Source: Pseudomonas sp. S06B 330 (lineage in GTDB: Bacteria > Pseudomonadota > Gammaproteobacteria > Pseudomonadales > Pseudomonadaceae). Taken from it: DNA of 64,000 nt. Positions 45,036 through 54,834 of the stretch are shown here, one piece after another. A program made the translations under genes and the position numbers. Under the pieces are notes generated by a model. It was not told the DNA's origin, ran no database searches, and saw nothing but the letters and a program-made list of their open reading frames with translations. The stretch's first letter is position 1. Each line of letters starts with the position of its first letter. The stretch is from the NCBI RefSeq assembly GCF_002845275.2, contig NZ_CP088149.1, positions 2,228,501-2,292,500 on the forward strand. The letters are read 5' to 3'.

Positions 45036-48000
45036 GTGAAACCGACCGACGCCCCTCCACTGATCAAATTACCCCTCTCACAACACGCTGATGGTGGGCC
45101 CATCGCAGCTCCGTCGCGTGGCGCGCGAGCAAGTCGAAGCGCCAGTGGCGGGGCGTTCACTACCCTGGAGAACGTACGCGTTCTGCACACCTGGCAATTG
45201 GCGCGCGCCGCCCGAGCCGGTGACGCCCCTCGCAGCGAAACCTTGCACGACCCTCGTGCGTTGCTGGCGCTGGAGGCTAGCGATGGCTCGACGGTGTTCA
45301 TTCGAACCGATGCCCTGGTCGAACAATTGCGCCGCACCCGGCCGGATGTTGTCGATAGCGATGGCGCGATTGATTTGGCCCGCTTCACCGATATCCAAGG
45401 CAAGAACCGTGGCGCAGCGGATTGGATCTGGCGGCAGGTCAGGCAACTGGTACTCGACGATGACGCCATCACGGAGGTGGCCAAGTCATTGATCACCGAT
45501 AAAGTCGGTGGTGTGGCCGTCGACTGGGCAGCGCTCAAGGGCGCCACGGCGCTGATGACGGCCATCGAAGGCCAACTGGCCGGTCCTCCTGGGCTGTATC
45601 GCTGGAACGGCGGGGCATTAACTTCGCAGGACATGATTGCCAACGAGAAAGCGCTGCAGGCGGATAAGCCGATTTTGTTGTTCATTCACGGGACTGGCTC
45701 GCATACCCTTGGCAGCTTCGGTGAATTGCCCAGCACTGCAGCCTGGAAGGACCTGCAACTGAAGTTCGCCAACCAGATTGTCGGCCTTGAACATCGTACG
45801 TTCTCGCAAAGCCCAATCGACAACGCGCTGCAAGCTGTCCTGCAACTGCCAGACAAGGCTCAGTTGCAGATAATCAGCCATTCGCGCGGTGGCTTGGTTG
45901 CCGATTTACTGTGCATGGATCCCAATGCCCCGCACTTGCCGGAGTGGATCAAGCGCTATCGTCGTGAGCCCAGACCCGATGAAGTCGAGCGGGAAAAACA
46001 CGACCCGACGTTGGCCGAGCAGCGCTTGGCCTTTGCTGAGACAGAACAGGCCAAACTCCACCACCTTGTGAGCCTGCTCAAGGCCAAGCAAATCAACGTC
46101 ACCCATTATGTACGCGTCGCAGCCCCCGCTCGTGGTACGGCGTTGCTGTCTGACAACCTCGATGTGTTTCTTTCCTGCCTGCTGAACCTGGTGCGCAAGT
46201 TTGCTACCTGGGGTATTGGTGCAGCCGTCGGCGCTGTTGCTACGCCAGTGGCTGGAGGGCTGGCCGGTCAGGCTGCTGCCCGCAGCCTGAAACTGCTCGA
46301 ACGCGTGGTCTTGGAAATCGCCGATAAACGCCTGCAACCGCAAGTGGTACCTGGCATCGAGGCCATGTTGCCCGAGGCCCCGATGGCGATGTTGCTGGCA
46401 CGGGCTGTGCCACTGGCGAAGCTGAAGATGGCCATTGTGGCCGGTGATACCGACGACTCGGCCAGCGGGATTCTGGAACGCGTGGGTTACATGTTCGTCA
46501 ACTGGGCGCTATTCGATCGAGCCCGTAATGATCTGGTAGTCAACACCGACTCCATGTACGGCGGACTGTTCGATCATGTTCAAGAGGCCCATGCCATGGC
46601 GGTTGAAGGGCCGCAGGTCAACCACTTCCATTATTTTCGCGATGCGGTCAGTTACCGTAATCGGCCGCTGCCCAGTAGCCTGAGCGACTGGCTGTTGGAC
46701 AGAGGTCAGTCGGCCGTTGCGCGAGACGAGCAACGTTCCGCTGACGAAGTCATATTGGTCAAGAGCCTGCAAGTGACCGAAACGGTGGTGTACATAGTGC
46801 CCGGCATCATGGGCAGCAGCTTGCAAGTGGGGGCTGATACGGTCTGGCTTGATCCCCTCCACCTTGCGCTCAAAGGGTTGGGCGGTATTGCCTTCGACGC
46901 GCCGAACGTAGAAAGCCATGCGCTGATCGAGCTGGCCTACAAGGATTTGCACGACTATCTCAGTGCCACCCATTCTGACGTCATCGACTATGACTACGAC
47001 TGGCGACAGCCATTGCAGCAACTTGGCCGCGAACTCGCCTTGGCGTTGCGCGAGCAACTTGCCCAGCAGCCGAAAAAGAGCATTCGTTTATTGGCCCACA
47101 GCATGGGTGGGCTGGTCGTTCGCGCAGCCTTCGCGCAAGACACCACGTTATGGGCGGATCTGGTAACCCATGCCGATGGGCTGGTGGTGATGCTGGGGAC
47201 TCCGAATCATGGCGCCTACTCCATGGTTGAGACCCTGCTCGGTCAGTCTGACACCATTCGTATGCTGGCCCGGGTCGACGTGAATAACAAATTGCCGACG
47301 ATTCTGCAGATTGTTGCGGCATTCCCGGGCGCCTTGCATTTGTTGCCTGCCCCCGGATTCGAGGACGTCGGCGGGAATAGCCCGGTGGATTTCTTCGCGG
47401 CGGCCAGTTGGAGCCAATTGGCCCTGAAGAATAATGACTTCTGGTTCGGCGACGAACTGGGCGCACGTCCTGGCGCTACCGTACTGACGCAGGTGAAGGC
47501 GTACTGGCGAGCACTTGCAGACAATCAATGGATCGATTTCGCGCCAGAGCGGGTCAGCTATATCTATGGTCAAGGTAAGAATACGCCCTGTGGGCTGGAT
47601 ATCAGCGGCGAGCAGCTGATGCTGAGGGGCACTGCGCAGGGCGACGGCACCGTGACCTGGCGCTCCGGTCAACTGGCCAACTTGCCAGACAACCGCTATT
47701 GGTACATGCCGGTGAAGCACGGCGAGCTTGCGTCGAGCAAAGACTATTTTTCCGAGATTGAATGCTTGTTGCTCAAACGCACACCCAAGCGTCTGCAGCG
47801 CCTGCCCACGAGTCGCGCAGGCGAGCGCTCCAGCGTTTTGGTGAGTTTTCGTGGTGGGCCGGTGGCCTATCCGACCGATGCCCAATTGTTCGGACAGGTG
47901 CTTGGCAGCGCCAACCGCCTGGAGCCCAAGCCTGAGCTGACAACACTGCAAATCAATGTCCTGGCAATGAACCTGAGCTGCATCCAGGTACCGCTTATCT

Positions 48001-50837
48001 GCGGTCACTACCGGAGTGATTCGATTTCCGGCGCCGAAGCCACCATCGATCAGACGTTGGTAAACGGCGCGCTGTCCCAGCGCCAGCGTCTGGGCTTGCA
48101 CTCCGGCGAGCTGGGTAACGCCACGGTGGTGCTGGTGCCTCGTACGGCCGAGGAGGTACACCGTGAAACAGGGCGTGGTGCGCTGATTGTAGGCCTCGGC
48201 GAAATGAGCGAACTGACCGCTGAAGTCGTGACCCAGGCGGTGCGCAGCGGTGTGTTGCGTTACCTACTGAACGCCGTGGACCAATACGCACAGGCAAAGC
48301 GCCTGGACGACCCCAGCAAGCCCGACGCCCCGTTGCATCTGCATATCGCCAGTTTGCTTCTGGGTACCAACTCCAGTGCCCAATTGACGGTTGATGAGTC
48401 GATCCGTGCCATCACCCTGGGGGTGTTGCAGGCAAATCGCCAATATGCCGCCGTTTGTACGGGCGCCACAGGGCGTGCTGCATCGGTGACTCGACTGGAT
48501 ATTGTCGAGATGTTTGTTGATGCGGCAATCTGCGCCGGCTACGCGGTGGCGACTCTCGATCACGAACTGTCGGGCGAGCTTTCACGGCTGAACAGCCAAC
48601 TGGAGCTGGCTCAGGCCGTGCAGTTCGGTGAAGGCGCCAGACCGCGCTTGAGCGTAACGTCGCCAAGTGATTACTGGCCGCGGTTGCAGGTCAGTAATGC
48701 TGACGGGGGGAGAGGTAGCAGCGATCCTGAAACTAGCAACGACAGTGGCAGCAAGCCCGCGCAACGTTTCAATTACCTGTACATGGGGCAGCGTGCCAGG
48801 GTCGAGGCGCTGGTCGATCAACGTCAGCCTGGGTTGTTGGAGAAAATGGTCGACAGTGCCCTGCGCGGGCAGAACAGCACCCGCTACGATTCCTCGGCGT
48901 TTTTCGGCAACAGTCTGTTCCAGTTGATGCTCCCGCTCGGCTTCAAAAGCGCGGTGCGCAAATCGGACAATCTGATCCTGGTGCTGGATGACAGCAGCGC
49001 CAATCTGCCGTGGGAGATGCTTGAGAGCGATGGTGTTCCGTTGATTAAACGCACTCGCCTGGTGCGTCAGTTCATTACCCAGCGGTACCGGCGCGAAGTG
49101 GTGCGCACCGACATCATGAATGCCTGTGTGATTGGCAACCCCTCTACGCGAGGCTACTTCACGCAGTTCGGGATAAAGGGGCAGCAGCACTCATCGGATT
49201 GGCTGGCGGACCTGCCTGGCGCCCAACGCGAAAGTGAGGCGGTCGGCCGCGTGCTCGACGGTGCCGGGTACGCCACCTGGAGCCTGTTCAGCGATGCCAG
49301 TGCCGTTGAAGTATTTGACCAATTGTTCGCCAGGCCTTACCGGGTGCTGGTGATCTGTGCCCATGGTGTGTACCAGAGTAAAGACAGCAACGGGCAGTCG
49401 CGTAGCGGCGTGGTGCTGTCTGATGGTTTGCTGCTGACGGCCGCTGAAATTGATCGGATGGAGATCGTGCCGGATTTGGTGTTCTTGAGCTGTTGCCACC
49501 TTGGCAAGGTGTCGGGCTTTGAGCCAGGCGGCAACCGCCTGGCAGCCGGTTTGGCGCAAGAGCTGATCAACATGGGCGTGCGGTGTGTCGTGGCCGCAGG
49601 CTGGGAGGTCGAGGACAATGCGGCCTGTTGTTTCTCTGAAAGCTTCTTCAGTCGCCTGGCCATTCACGGCGACCCTTTTGCCGAAGCCATTGCCTGCGCG
49701 CGCCTGGAGACCCTGGAGCAATACCCCAGCTGTAACACCTGGGGGGCTTACCAGGCTTATGGTGATCCGTTATTCCAACTGCGGCTGTTACCTTCAGGTG
49801 ATGGAAATAGTAGCTGTCTGCGCGGCTCTCCGGAATTGCTCGACTGGCTTGAGGAACTGCGGCTGATGGCGGCAAACCCGAATCCCTCAACAGCCAGAGG
49901 CGGTTTTGAGCAATTAAGGGACCACGTCGATAAAAGGCTGAAGGCATTGCCGGAAAACTGGATCAATCAAGCCGAGGTCCAATATGGCTTAGGGCTGTTG
50001 TACAGCGAGTGGAGTGAAGCCCAAGCGTTGGCCCGTGCCCGCGAGGCATTGCTGCGGGCCGTAGCCTGCTTCAATGGTCGAGGGTGCGTACCGATGACCG
50101 CGGTGGAAAAACTGATCGATGTGGAGGTGCGTCAGGCCTACCTGGTGGCGGTCCCTGCCGCCAGTGCCGCCCGTGCGAATTTCAAAAAAGCCAATCAGCT
50201 GATTGAGGCAGCCATAACCCGCGCGAATCACTTGAGCGATGCCTGTGAAGCAAGCCCTGGAGGGGTGTTGGCCCGTCGCCAGGTCATGCGTGGTCGAGCC
50301 CTCAAGCGAAAAGCGCATATCACGCTGCTGTACAGCGCCACGCAAGTGAAATCCAAGGTGCTCGATAAGCGCATACAAAAGCATCTTGATGACGCCAGAC
50401 TGGCCTATGCCGTGGGGCAAGGTACAACGGCAGCGGACTGGAACCCCTATGCCATGCTCAATCGCATTCAGCTGGAAGTGATGTGTCAGTCAGGTCAGCA
50501 ATCGATCAGCGATCTGGATCGCTGCGAAGCGGAGGCGCAGGCCCGCTACAAACGGTCGTTTGGCGTATTCGATGCGGTCATGAAAGCCGATGTGTTGCTG
50601 ACCCGTTGGCTGATCGTGGTCACAGGAGGGACTACAGGGACGAGGCTCTACACGGAGAGGGAGCTCAATGACAGCTACGACGATGCGCTGGCCGGCCAGC
50701 GCATTTCGGCACGCCAGTTCGACTCGGTCGTGCGCCAGCTGCAGATGATCGCAAGCTGGCTGACCTGGACTGGCAGAATCATTGAGGCCAATGTGCCGGA
50801 GAACATCGCCCGAGTGCTACTGAGACGACGAGGATGA
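45036..50837 (+). CDS. Giant CHAT-protease protein with two alpha/beta-hydrolase domains
   Basis: 1933 residues from GTG 45036, six bases after GAGGGA; TTG 45012 and ATG 45030 are alternatives. Hydrolase domain 1, about 210-520: oxyanion segment LLFIHGTGSH, nucleophile Ser283 in IISHSRGGLV. Hydrolase domain 2, about 585-860: VYIVPGIMGSSLQ, nucleophile Ser689 in LLAHSMGGLVVRA, then LGTPNHGAYS, as in LCAT/PGAP1-type lipases. A linking region of about 930-1230 is of unknown fold. The CHAT domain lies at about 1244-1590: LPWEMLESDG, His1443 in VLVICAHGVYQ, Cys1487 in VFLSCCHLGK, then AYGDPLFQLRL. The last ~340 residues are helical, TPR-like. It has no signal peptide. It stands alone between the GH15 relic and a convergent chemoreceptor gene 3 bases away. 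CHAT proteases often activate partner effectors; here lipase-like domains are fused in cis. I infer a conflict or cell-death protein. Confidence 0.85.
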   Translation: MKPTDAPPLIKLPLSQHADGGPIAAPSRGARASRSASGGAFTTLENVRVLHTWQLARAARAGDAPRSETLHDPRALLALEASDGSTVFIRTDALVEQLRRTRPDVVDSDGAIDLARFTDIQGKNRGAADWIWRQVRQLVLDDDAITEVAKSLITDKVGGVAVDWAALKGATALMTAIEGQLAGPPGLYRWNGGALTSQDMIANEKALQADKPILLFIHGTGSHTLGSFGELPSTAAWKDLQLKFANQIVGLEHRTFSQSPIDNALQAVLQLPDKAQLQIISHSRGGLVADLLCMDPNAPHLPEWIKRYRREPRPDEVEREKHDPTLAEQRLAFAETEQAKLHHLVSLLKAKQINVTHYVRVAAPARGTALLSDNLDVFLSCLLNLVRKFATWGIGAAVGAVATPVAGGLAGQAAARSLKLLERVVLEIADKRLQPQVVPGIEAMLPEAPMAMLLARAVPLAKLKMAIVAGDTDDSASGILERVGYMFVNWALFDRARNDLVVNTDSMYGGLFDHVQEAHAMAVEGPQVNHFHYFRDAVSYRNRPLPSSLSDWLLDRGQSAVARDEQRSADEVILVKSLQVTETVVYIVPGIMGSSLQVGADTVWLDPLHLALKGLGGIAFDAPNVESHALIELAYKDLHDYLSATHSDVIDYDYDWRQPLQQLGRELALALREQLAQQPKKSIRLLAHSMGGLVVRAAFAQDTTLWADLVTHADGLVVMLGTPNHGAYSMVETLLGQSDTIRMLARVDVNNKLPTILQIVAAFPGALHLLPAPGFEDVGGNSPVDFFAAASWSQLALKNNDFWFGDELGARPGATVLTQVKAYWRALADNQWIDFAPERVSYIYGQGKNTPCGLDISGEQLMLRGTAQGDGTVTWRSGQLANLPDNRYWYMPVKHGELASSKDYFSEIECLLLKRTPKRLQRLPTSRAGERSSVLVSFRGGPVAYPTDAQLFGQVLGSANRLEPKPELTTLQINVLAMNLSCIQVPLICGHYRSDSISGAEATIDQTLVNGALSQRQRLGLHSGELGNATVVLVPRTAEEVHRETGRGALIVGLGEMSELTAEVVTQAVRSGVLRYLLNAVDQYAQAKRLDDPSKPDAPLHLHIASLLLGTNSSAQLTVDESIRAITLGVLQANRQYAAVCTGATGRAASVTRLDIVEMFVDAAICAGYAVATLDHELSGELSRLNSQLELAQAVQFGEGARPRLSVTSPSDYWPRLQVSNADGGRGSSDPETSNDSGSKPAQRFNYLYMGQRARVEALVDQRQPGLLEKMVDSALRGQNSTRYDSSAFFGNSLFQLMLPLGFKSAVRKSDNLILVLDDSSANLPWEMLESDGVPLIKRTRLVRQFITQRYRREVVRTDIMNACVIGNPSTRGYFTQFGIKGQQHSSDWLADLPGAQRESEAVGRVLDGAGYATWSLFSDASAVEVFDQLFARPYRVLVICAHGVYQSKDSNGQSRSGVVLSDGLLLTAAEIDRMEIVPDLVFLSCCHLGKVSGFEPGGNRLAAGLAQELINMGVRCVVAAGWEVEDNAACCFSESFFSRLAIHGDPFAEAIACARLETLEQYPSCNTWGAYQAYGDPLFQLRLLPSGDGNSSCLRGSPELLDWLEELRLMAANPNPSTARGGFEQLRDHVDKRLKALPENWINQAEVQYGLGLLYSEWSEAQALARAREALLRAVACFNGRGCVPMTAVEKLIDVEVRQAYLVAVPAASAARANFKKANQLIEAAITRANHLSDACEASPGGVLARRQVMRGRALKRKAHITLLYSATQVKSKVLDKRIQKHLDDARLAYAVGQGTTAADWNPYAMLNRIQLEVMCQSGQQSISDLDRCEAEAQARYKRSFGVFDAVMKADVLLTRWLIVVTGGTTGTRLYTERELNDSYDDALAGQRISARQFDSVVRQLQMIASWLTWTGRIIEANVPENIARVLLRRRG

Positions 50838-50840
50838 CGA

Positions 50841-52967
50841 CTAGACCTTGAACGTCGCCATCAGCCCCTGTTGATGATTGGCCAGACGGTTCAGTGCCTG
50901 GCTGATCTGCGCCGACTCTTGCGCCTGCCCGGACAGCGATTCGGTCACATCGCGAATGCTGGCGACGTTGCGATTCACCTCTTCTGCCACCGCACTTTGC
51001 TCTTCAGCGGCTGAAGCGATCTGCAGGTTCATGTCGGTGATCACCGCCACCGCATCGCCAATCCGCTGCAAGGCCGGCACTGCCTGCTCGGCCTGGGCGA
51101 CACTGCCCTGCGCCTGGCGGTGGCTGCTGTGCATCGAGCCCACCACCTCGCGCGTACCGTGTTGCAAGCCTTCAATGACCACGCGGATCTCATCGACCGA
51201 GTCTTGAGTGCGTTTGGCCAGGTTACGCACTTCATCGGCGACCACGGCAAAACCGCGACCGGCCTCGCCGGCACGCGCCGCTTCAATGGCGGCGTTCAAG
51301 GCCAGCAGGTTGGTCTGCTCAGCGATCGAGCGAATCACTTCAAGCACCGAGCCGATCTGTTCGCTACGGTTGGCCAGCTGTTGCACTTCTTCCATGCCCG
51401 CGGTCATTTCACAAGCCAGTTGCTCAATGGCACGGGTGGTGGTGCGGATCAGTTCCAGGCCTTCGCGAGTGGCCACGTCTGCACCGCGAGCAGCCTCGGC
51501 CGCCTGCGCGGCATTGCGCGCGACATCCTGGGCAGTGGCGCTCATTTCTTGCGAGGCCGTGGCCACCTGGTCGACTTCGCGGTACTGCTGTTGCATGCCC
51601 GCGCTGGTCTGGCTGGCGATGGCTGCCGACTGGTCGGCGGTGCCACGGGCATCCTGGACCGAGGCTTTGACGTCGGCAATCACCGGTTGCAGCTTGTCGA
51701 GGAAGCGGTTGAACCAGCCCGTCAGCTCACCCAGTTCATCTTCGCGCGAGTAGTCCAGGCGGCGGGTCAGGTCGCCTTCACCGCTGGCGATGTCTTTGAG
51801 CATCGCAGCGACCTTGAGGATCGGTCGGGTCACGCCACGGGCAGTCATCCAGATCACCAGCAGGCCCAGTACCGCAGCGCCCAGCGCCATGAGCAGGCTG
51901 GTCAAGTTGGCGCTGTTGTTGTGGGCATCCAGGCGTGCATTGAGTTCGACAGCCGGGGCTTGCAAGACCTGCTCGGGCACTTCCAGCAACACGCTCCACG
52001 GCCGTGCGCCGGGCACCGGGGCGAACGACTGACTGACCTGCAGCATGCCGTTGTCATTGAACTCCGCCGCCTTGCCGGCCCGCATCTGGGCACTCAAGGC
52101 GGTGCCTTGCGCACCGAAAACCGCTTCGATTGTCTTGCTCAGCTGGCTACCGTCACGGCTGTGCCCGGCCAGCAGGCCAGCGGGGCTGACGATGCTGACC
52201 TGGCCGTTGCCGTCAAACAGTTCCTGACGTCCCTCGAGGCTCAGTTGCTGCAGGTTGTCGAGGCTGATGTCCAGGCCCATGACGCCAATCACCTTGCCGT
52301 CCTGTTTGAGCGGGATGGCGATGCTGGTCATCAGCGGCGTACGGTCGCCGACGGTGTCGAAGTAGGGATCGATCACGCAGGTTTCACCGGTCTCCAACGG
52401 GCAGGTCAGCCAACGGTTGTAGGCAAAGCCGTTAGCGCCGGGGCTGGTGTCGGCGAGCATCGATTCGGGCATCGCCTCTGAATCAAGTTGACCCGGTTGC
52501 GGTTGCGACCAGTACAAGGAAAAACGCCCGGTTTCGTTGCTGCCCACGTCCGTGTGATCGACGAATGCGCTGTCCTTGCCATCGAGCGCGTCGGGCAGGA
52601 ACACCACGTACAGGCCCAGCAACTCAGGGTTATCACCCAGTGCCGTTTTCGCCTGCGCGGTCAGTGTCTGGCGCAGGTTGTCGGCACCTTGGGCCTTGAG
52701 CACTGTCATCAGGTGGGCAATGCCGTTGCCATACAAGTAGGCATCCTTGAAATAGCGCTGGATGCGCACGGCCTGCAACTGGGCATAGGTGTGCAAGCGC
52801 AGGCGGGCATTTTGGTCGAGCATTTGCGTGTTAGCGCTGTTGACCAGCGCGGCACTGCGGCTGGACTGAAACAGCGCGGCCCCCATTAGCAGCACCACGA
52901 TGGCCAGCAGGCAGAGGCCGGCCAGCAGGGTGATCTTCCATTGAATGAGGAGGCGGCGCAGCAACAT
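50841..52967 (-). CDS. Methyl-accepting chemotaxis protein with dCache sensor
   Basis: 708 residues, with AAGGA before the ATG. Membrane helix 1 at about 10-32 ([20 protein letters not shown]), a large periplasmic dCache_1 domain to about 355, including [19 protein letters not shown] and [17 protein letters not shown], then helix 2 ([20 protein letters not shown]), HAMP and the signalling domain. The hairpin tip is [20 protein letters not shown] then [18 protein letters not shown]. It signals through CheW/CheA to the flagellar motor. The neighbouring PuuP-like importer hints at an amine or amino-acid ligand, which is inference. Confidence 0.94.
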   Translation of the reverse strand: MLLRRLLIQWKITLLAGLCLLAIVVLLMGAALFQSSRSAALVNSANTQMLDQNARLRLHTYAQLQAVRIQRYFKDAYLYGNGIAHLMTVLKAQGADNLRQTLTAQAKTALGDNPELLGLYVVFLPDALDGKDSAFVDHTDVGSNETGRFSLYWSQPQPGQLDSEAMPESMLADTSPGANGFAYNRWLTCPLETGETCVIDPYFDTVGDRTPLMTSIAIPLKQDGKVIGVMGLDISLDNLQQLSLEGRQELFDGNGQVSIVSPAGLLAGHSRDGSQLSKTIEAVFGAQGTALSAQMRAGKAAEFNDNGMLQVSQSFAPVPGARPWSVLLEVPEQVLQAPAVELNARLDAHNNSANLTSLLMALGAAVLGLLVIWMTARGVTRPILKVAAMLKDIASGEGDLTRRLDYSREDELGELTGWFNRFLDKLQPVIADVKASVQDARGTADQSAAIASQTSAGMQQQYREVDQVATASQEMSATAQDVARNAAQAAEAARGADVATREGLELIRTTTRAIEQLACEMTAGMEEVQQLANRSEQIGSVLEVIRSIAEQTNLLALNAAIEAARAGEAGRGFAVVADEVRNLAKRTQDSVDEIRVVIEGLQHGTREVVGSMHSSHRQAQGSVAQAEQAVPALQRIGDAVAVITDMNLQIASAAEEQSAVAEEVNRNVASIRDVTESLSGQAQESAQISQALNRLANHQQGLMATFKV

Positions 52968-53041
52968 GGGGACGTCCTTATTGTTGGAGGTATTGAACGC
53001 AAAAGCCCGTCATGATCGACGGGCTGTTTCGCTTTGAAGCA

Positions 53042-54394
53042 CTACTCGGCAATGAAGCTCGGTGGCGCAACCTTGAAGGCTTTGGTCAGATACGCCAGAT
53101 ATAACACACCCAGCGCGGCCCACACGCCGCCGAACAGCAGCGAGTGTTCATCGAGGTCCAGCCACAGAATGGCGATGATGCAAAAGCCGAGGGTGGGCAC
53201 CACCAGGTACTTGATCTTGTCCACCAGGGTCTTGCTCCGGCCTTCACGCAGGTAGCAGTGCACGATCACCGAGAGGTTCACAAAGCTGAACGCGACCAAG
53301 GCGCCGAAGTTGATCACCGAGGTGGCGGTTACCAGGTCGAAGAAGATCGCCGACAGCGAAATGAAACCGACGATGACGATGTTGATCGCTGGGGTTTTCC
53401 ACTTGCCATGCAGGCGGCCGAAGTAGCGGCGCGGGATGACATTATCGCGGCCCATCACGTACAGCAGGCGCGAGACACTGGCTTGCGAAGCCAGGCCCGA
53501 GGCCAGGGTGTTGATGAAGGTGCAGCAGATAAAGATCGATTGGAACAGCTTGCCACCGACATACAGAGCAATTTCCGGCAGGGCGGCTTCGTGATCCTGG
53601 AAGCGGTCCATGGTCGGGAAAAACGACTGGATGTAGAACGACACGATGATGAACACCAGGCCGCCGATCAGCGCGATGAGGAAGATCGCCCGCGGGATGA
53701 CCTTCTCGGCATTCTCGGTTTCCTCCGACAGAGTGGTGACCGCGTCGAAGCCCAGGAACGAGAAGCACAGAATGGTGGCGCCAGCGACCAGGGCGTTGAA
53801 GTGGGTGTCTGCACCGGCAAACGGCAGCAGGCTCCAGGTCGTGCCCAAGCCTTCGCCGCTGTGCAGGCCGCGTACGGTCAGGTAGATGAACACGCCGATA
53901 ATAACCGCCTGGATGGCCACGAACAGGGTGTTGAAGTTGGCCACCAGGTTGATGCTACGGATGTTGATCAGGCTCATGATCGTCACGAAGCCGACCACCC
54001 AGGCCCAGGCCGGTACTTCCGGGAACATCACCGAGAGGTAGAGTTTGGCCAGCAGGGCGTTGACCATCGGCAGCAGCAGGTAGTCGAGCAGTGACGACCA
54101 GCCGACCAGAAAGCCGACATGCGGGTTGATCGCCCGACGGGTGTAGGTGTAAGCCGAGCCGGACTCGGGGAAACGACGGACCAGTACGCCGTAGCTCACG
54201 GCGGTAAAGAGGATGCCAAGCAGGGCCAGCACATAGGCGCTGGGCACGTGCCCGTCGGTGATCCCGGAGACGATGCCAAAGGTGTCGAACACGGTCATCG
54301 GCGCGATGTAGGCCAGGCCGATGATCACCACTTGCCAGAGTTTCAGGGTCTTTTTGAAGTGTGCGTCGGGTACTGCGGCGTGGTTAGCGGACAT
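53042..54394 (-). CDS. puuP: Putrescine importer-like APC permease (PuuP)
   Basis: 450 residues with about twelve membrane helices. The N-terminus [20 protein letters not shown] then [20 protein letters not shown] matches E. coli PuuP very closely by eye, as do [14 protein letters not shown] and [15 protein letters not shown]. PuuP takes up putrescine for use as carbon and nitrogen source. Transcribed in the same direction as the chemoreceptor, 74 bases upstream of it, so sensing and uptake of the same compound is possible. Confidence 0.88.
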   Translation of the reverse strand: MSANHAAVPDAHFKKTLKLWQVVIIGLAYIAPMTVFDTFGIVSGITDGHVPSAYVLALLGILFTAVSYGVLVRRFPESGSAYTYTRRAINPHVGFLVGWSSLLDYLLLPMVNALLAKLYLSVMFPEVPAWAWVVGFVTIMSLINIRSINLVANFNTLFVAIQAVIIGVFIYLTVRGLHSGEGLGTTWSLLPFAGADTHFNALVAGATILCFSFLGFDAVTTLSEETENAEKVIPRAIFLIALIGGLVFIIVSFYIQSFFPTMDRFQDHEAALPEIALYVGGKLFQSIFICCTFINTLASGLASQASVSRLLYVMGRDNVIPRRYFGRLHGKWKTPAINIVIVGFISLSAIFFDLVTATSVINFGALVAFSFVNLSVIVHCYLREGRSKTLVDKIKYLVVPTLGFCIIAILWLDLDEHSLLFGGVWAALGVLYLAYLTKAFKVAPPSFIAE

Positions 54395-54834
54395 GCTGGC
54401 TGCGCTCCTGGCGTCCGAAGGAGCGGGGTGTAGCGGTGAGAACGGGTCCTTTGTTCTGCTGGTAGGGTGCGCGTGAAGAGACTGACATCATGGATGGCAC
54501 TTGCCCGTATTTTGTTTGGAATTATTTTTCTTTGCAGAGGTGAGGCCGTGGAAAAATAAGAAGGCGCCTGAGGTGTGTCAATTAAATTCTGACAAATTGT
54601 TTCAGCGGTGTTTCAAGCGTTTTCAGTTAGACGGCTCTATTTCGCAGCTTCTGGTCGATATGTGTGTTTTGGTCGATGTCTAATAAAATCGACGTCGTGT
54701 CCGTTATCGATGACCGGTAGTCGATTTTTATCGATAAACACTTCTGTAGAAGCTCAATCTTCAGTGGTGGCAATATGCCTTTAGTGTCGTTAGGATCGAC
54801 ACATTTGAGCAGCGCTCCCCTACAAGGATTTTTC
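54395..54834. promoter_or_regulatory. Intergenic region with clustered TCGAT motifs
   Basis: 440 bases between two divergent genes, AT-rich, with no supported gene. Between 54650 and 54740 the motif TCGAT/TCGAC occurs about six times. It includes TTATCGAT (54704-54711) and the palindrome TTATCGATAA (54728-54737), which lie 24 bases apart, near two helical turns. This looks like an operator cluster for the unknown two-gene cassette. Confidence 0.45.

Noticed and set aside
44903..45685. 260-codon minus-strand ORF at the CHAT gene start
   Set aside because: Serine/arginine-rich shadow translation with no motif; it overlaps the well-supported hydrolase domain.
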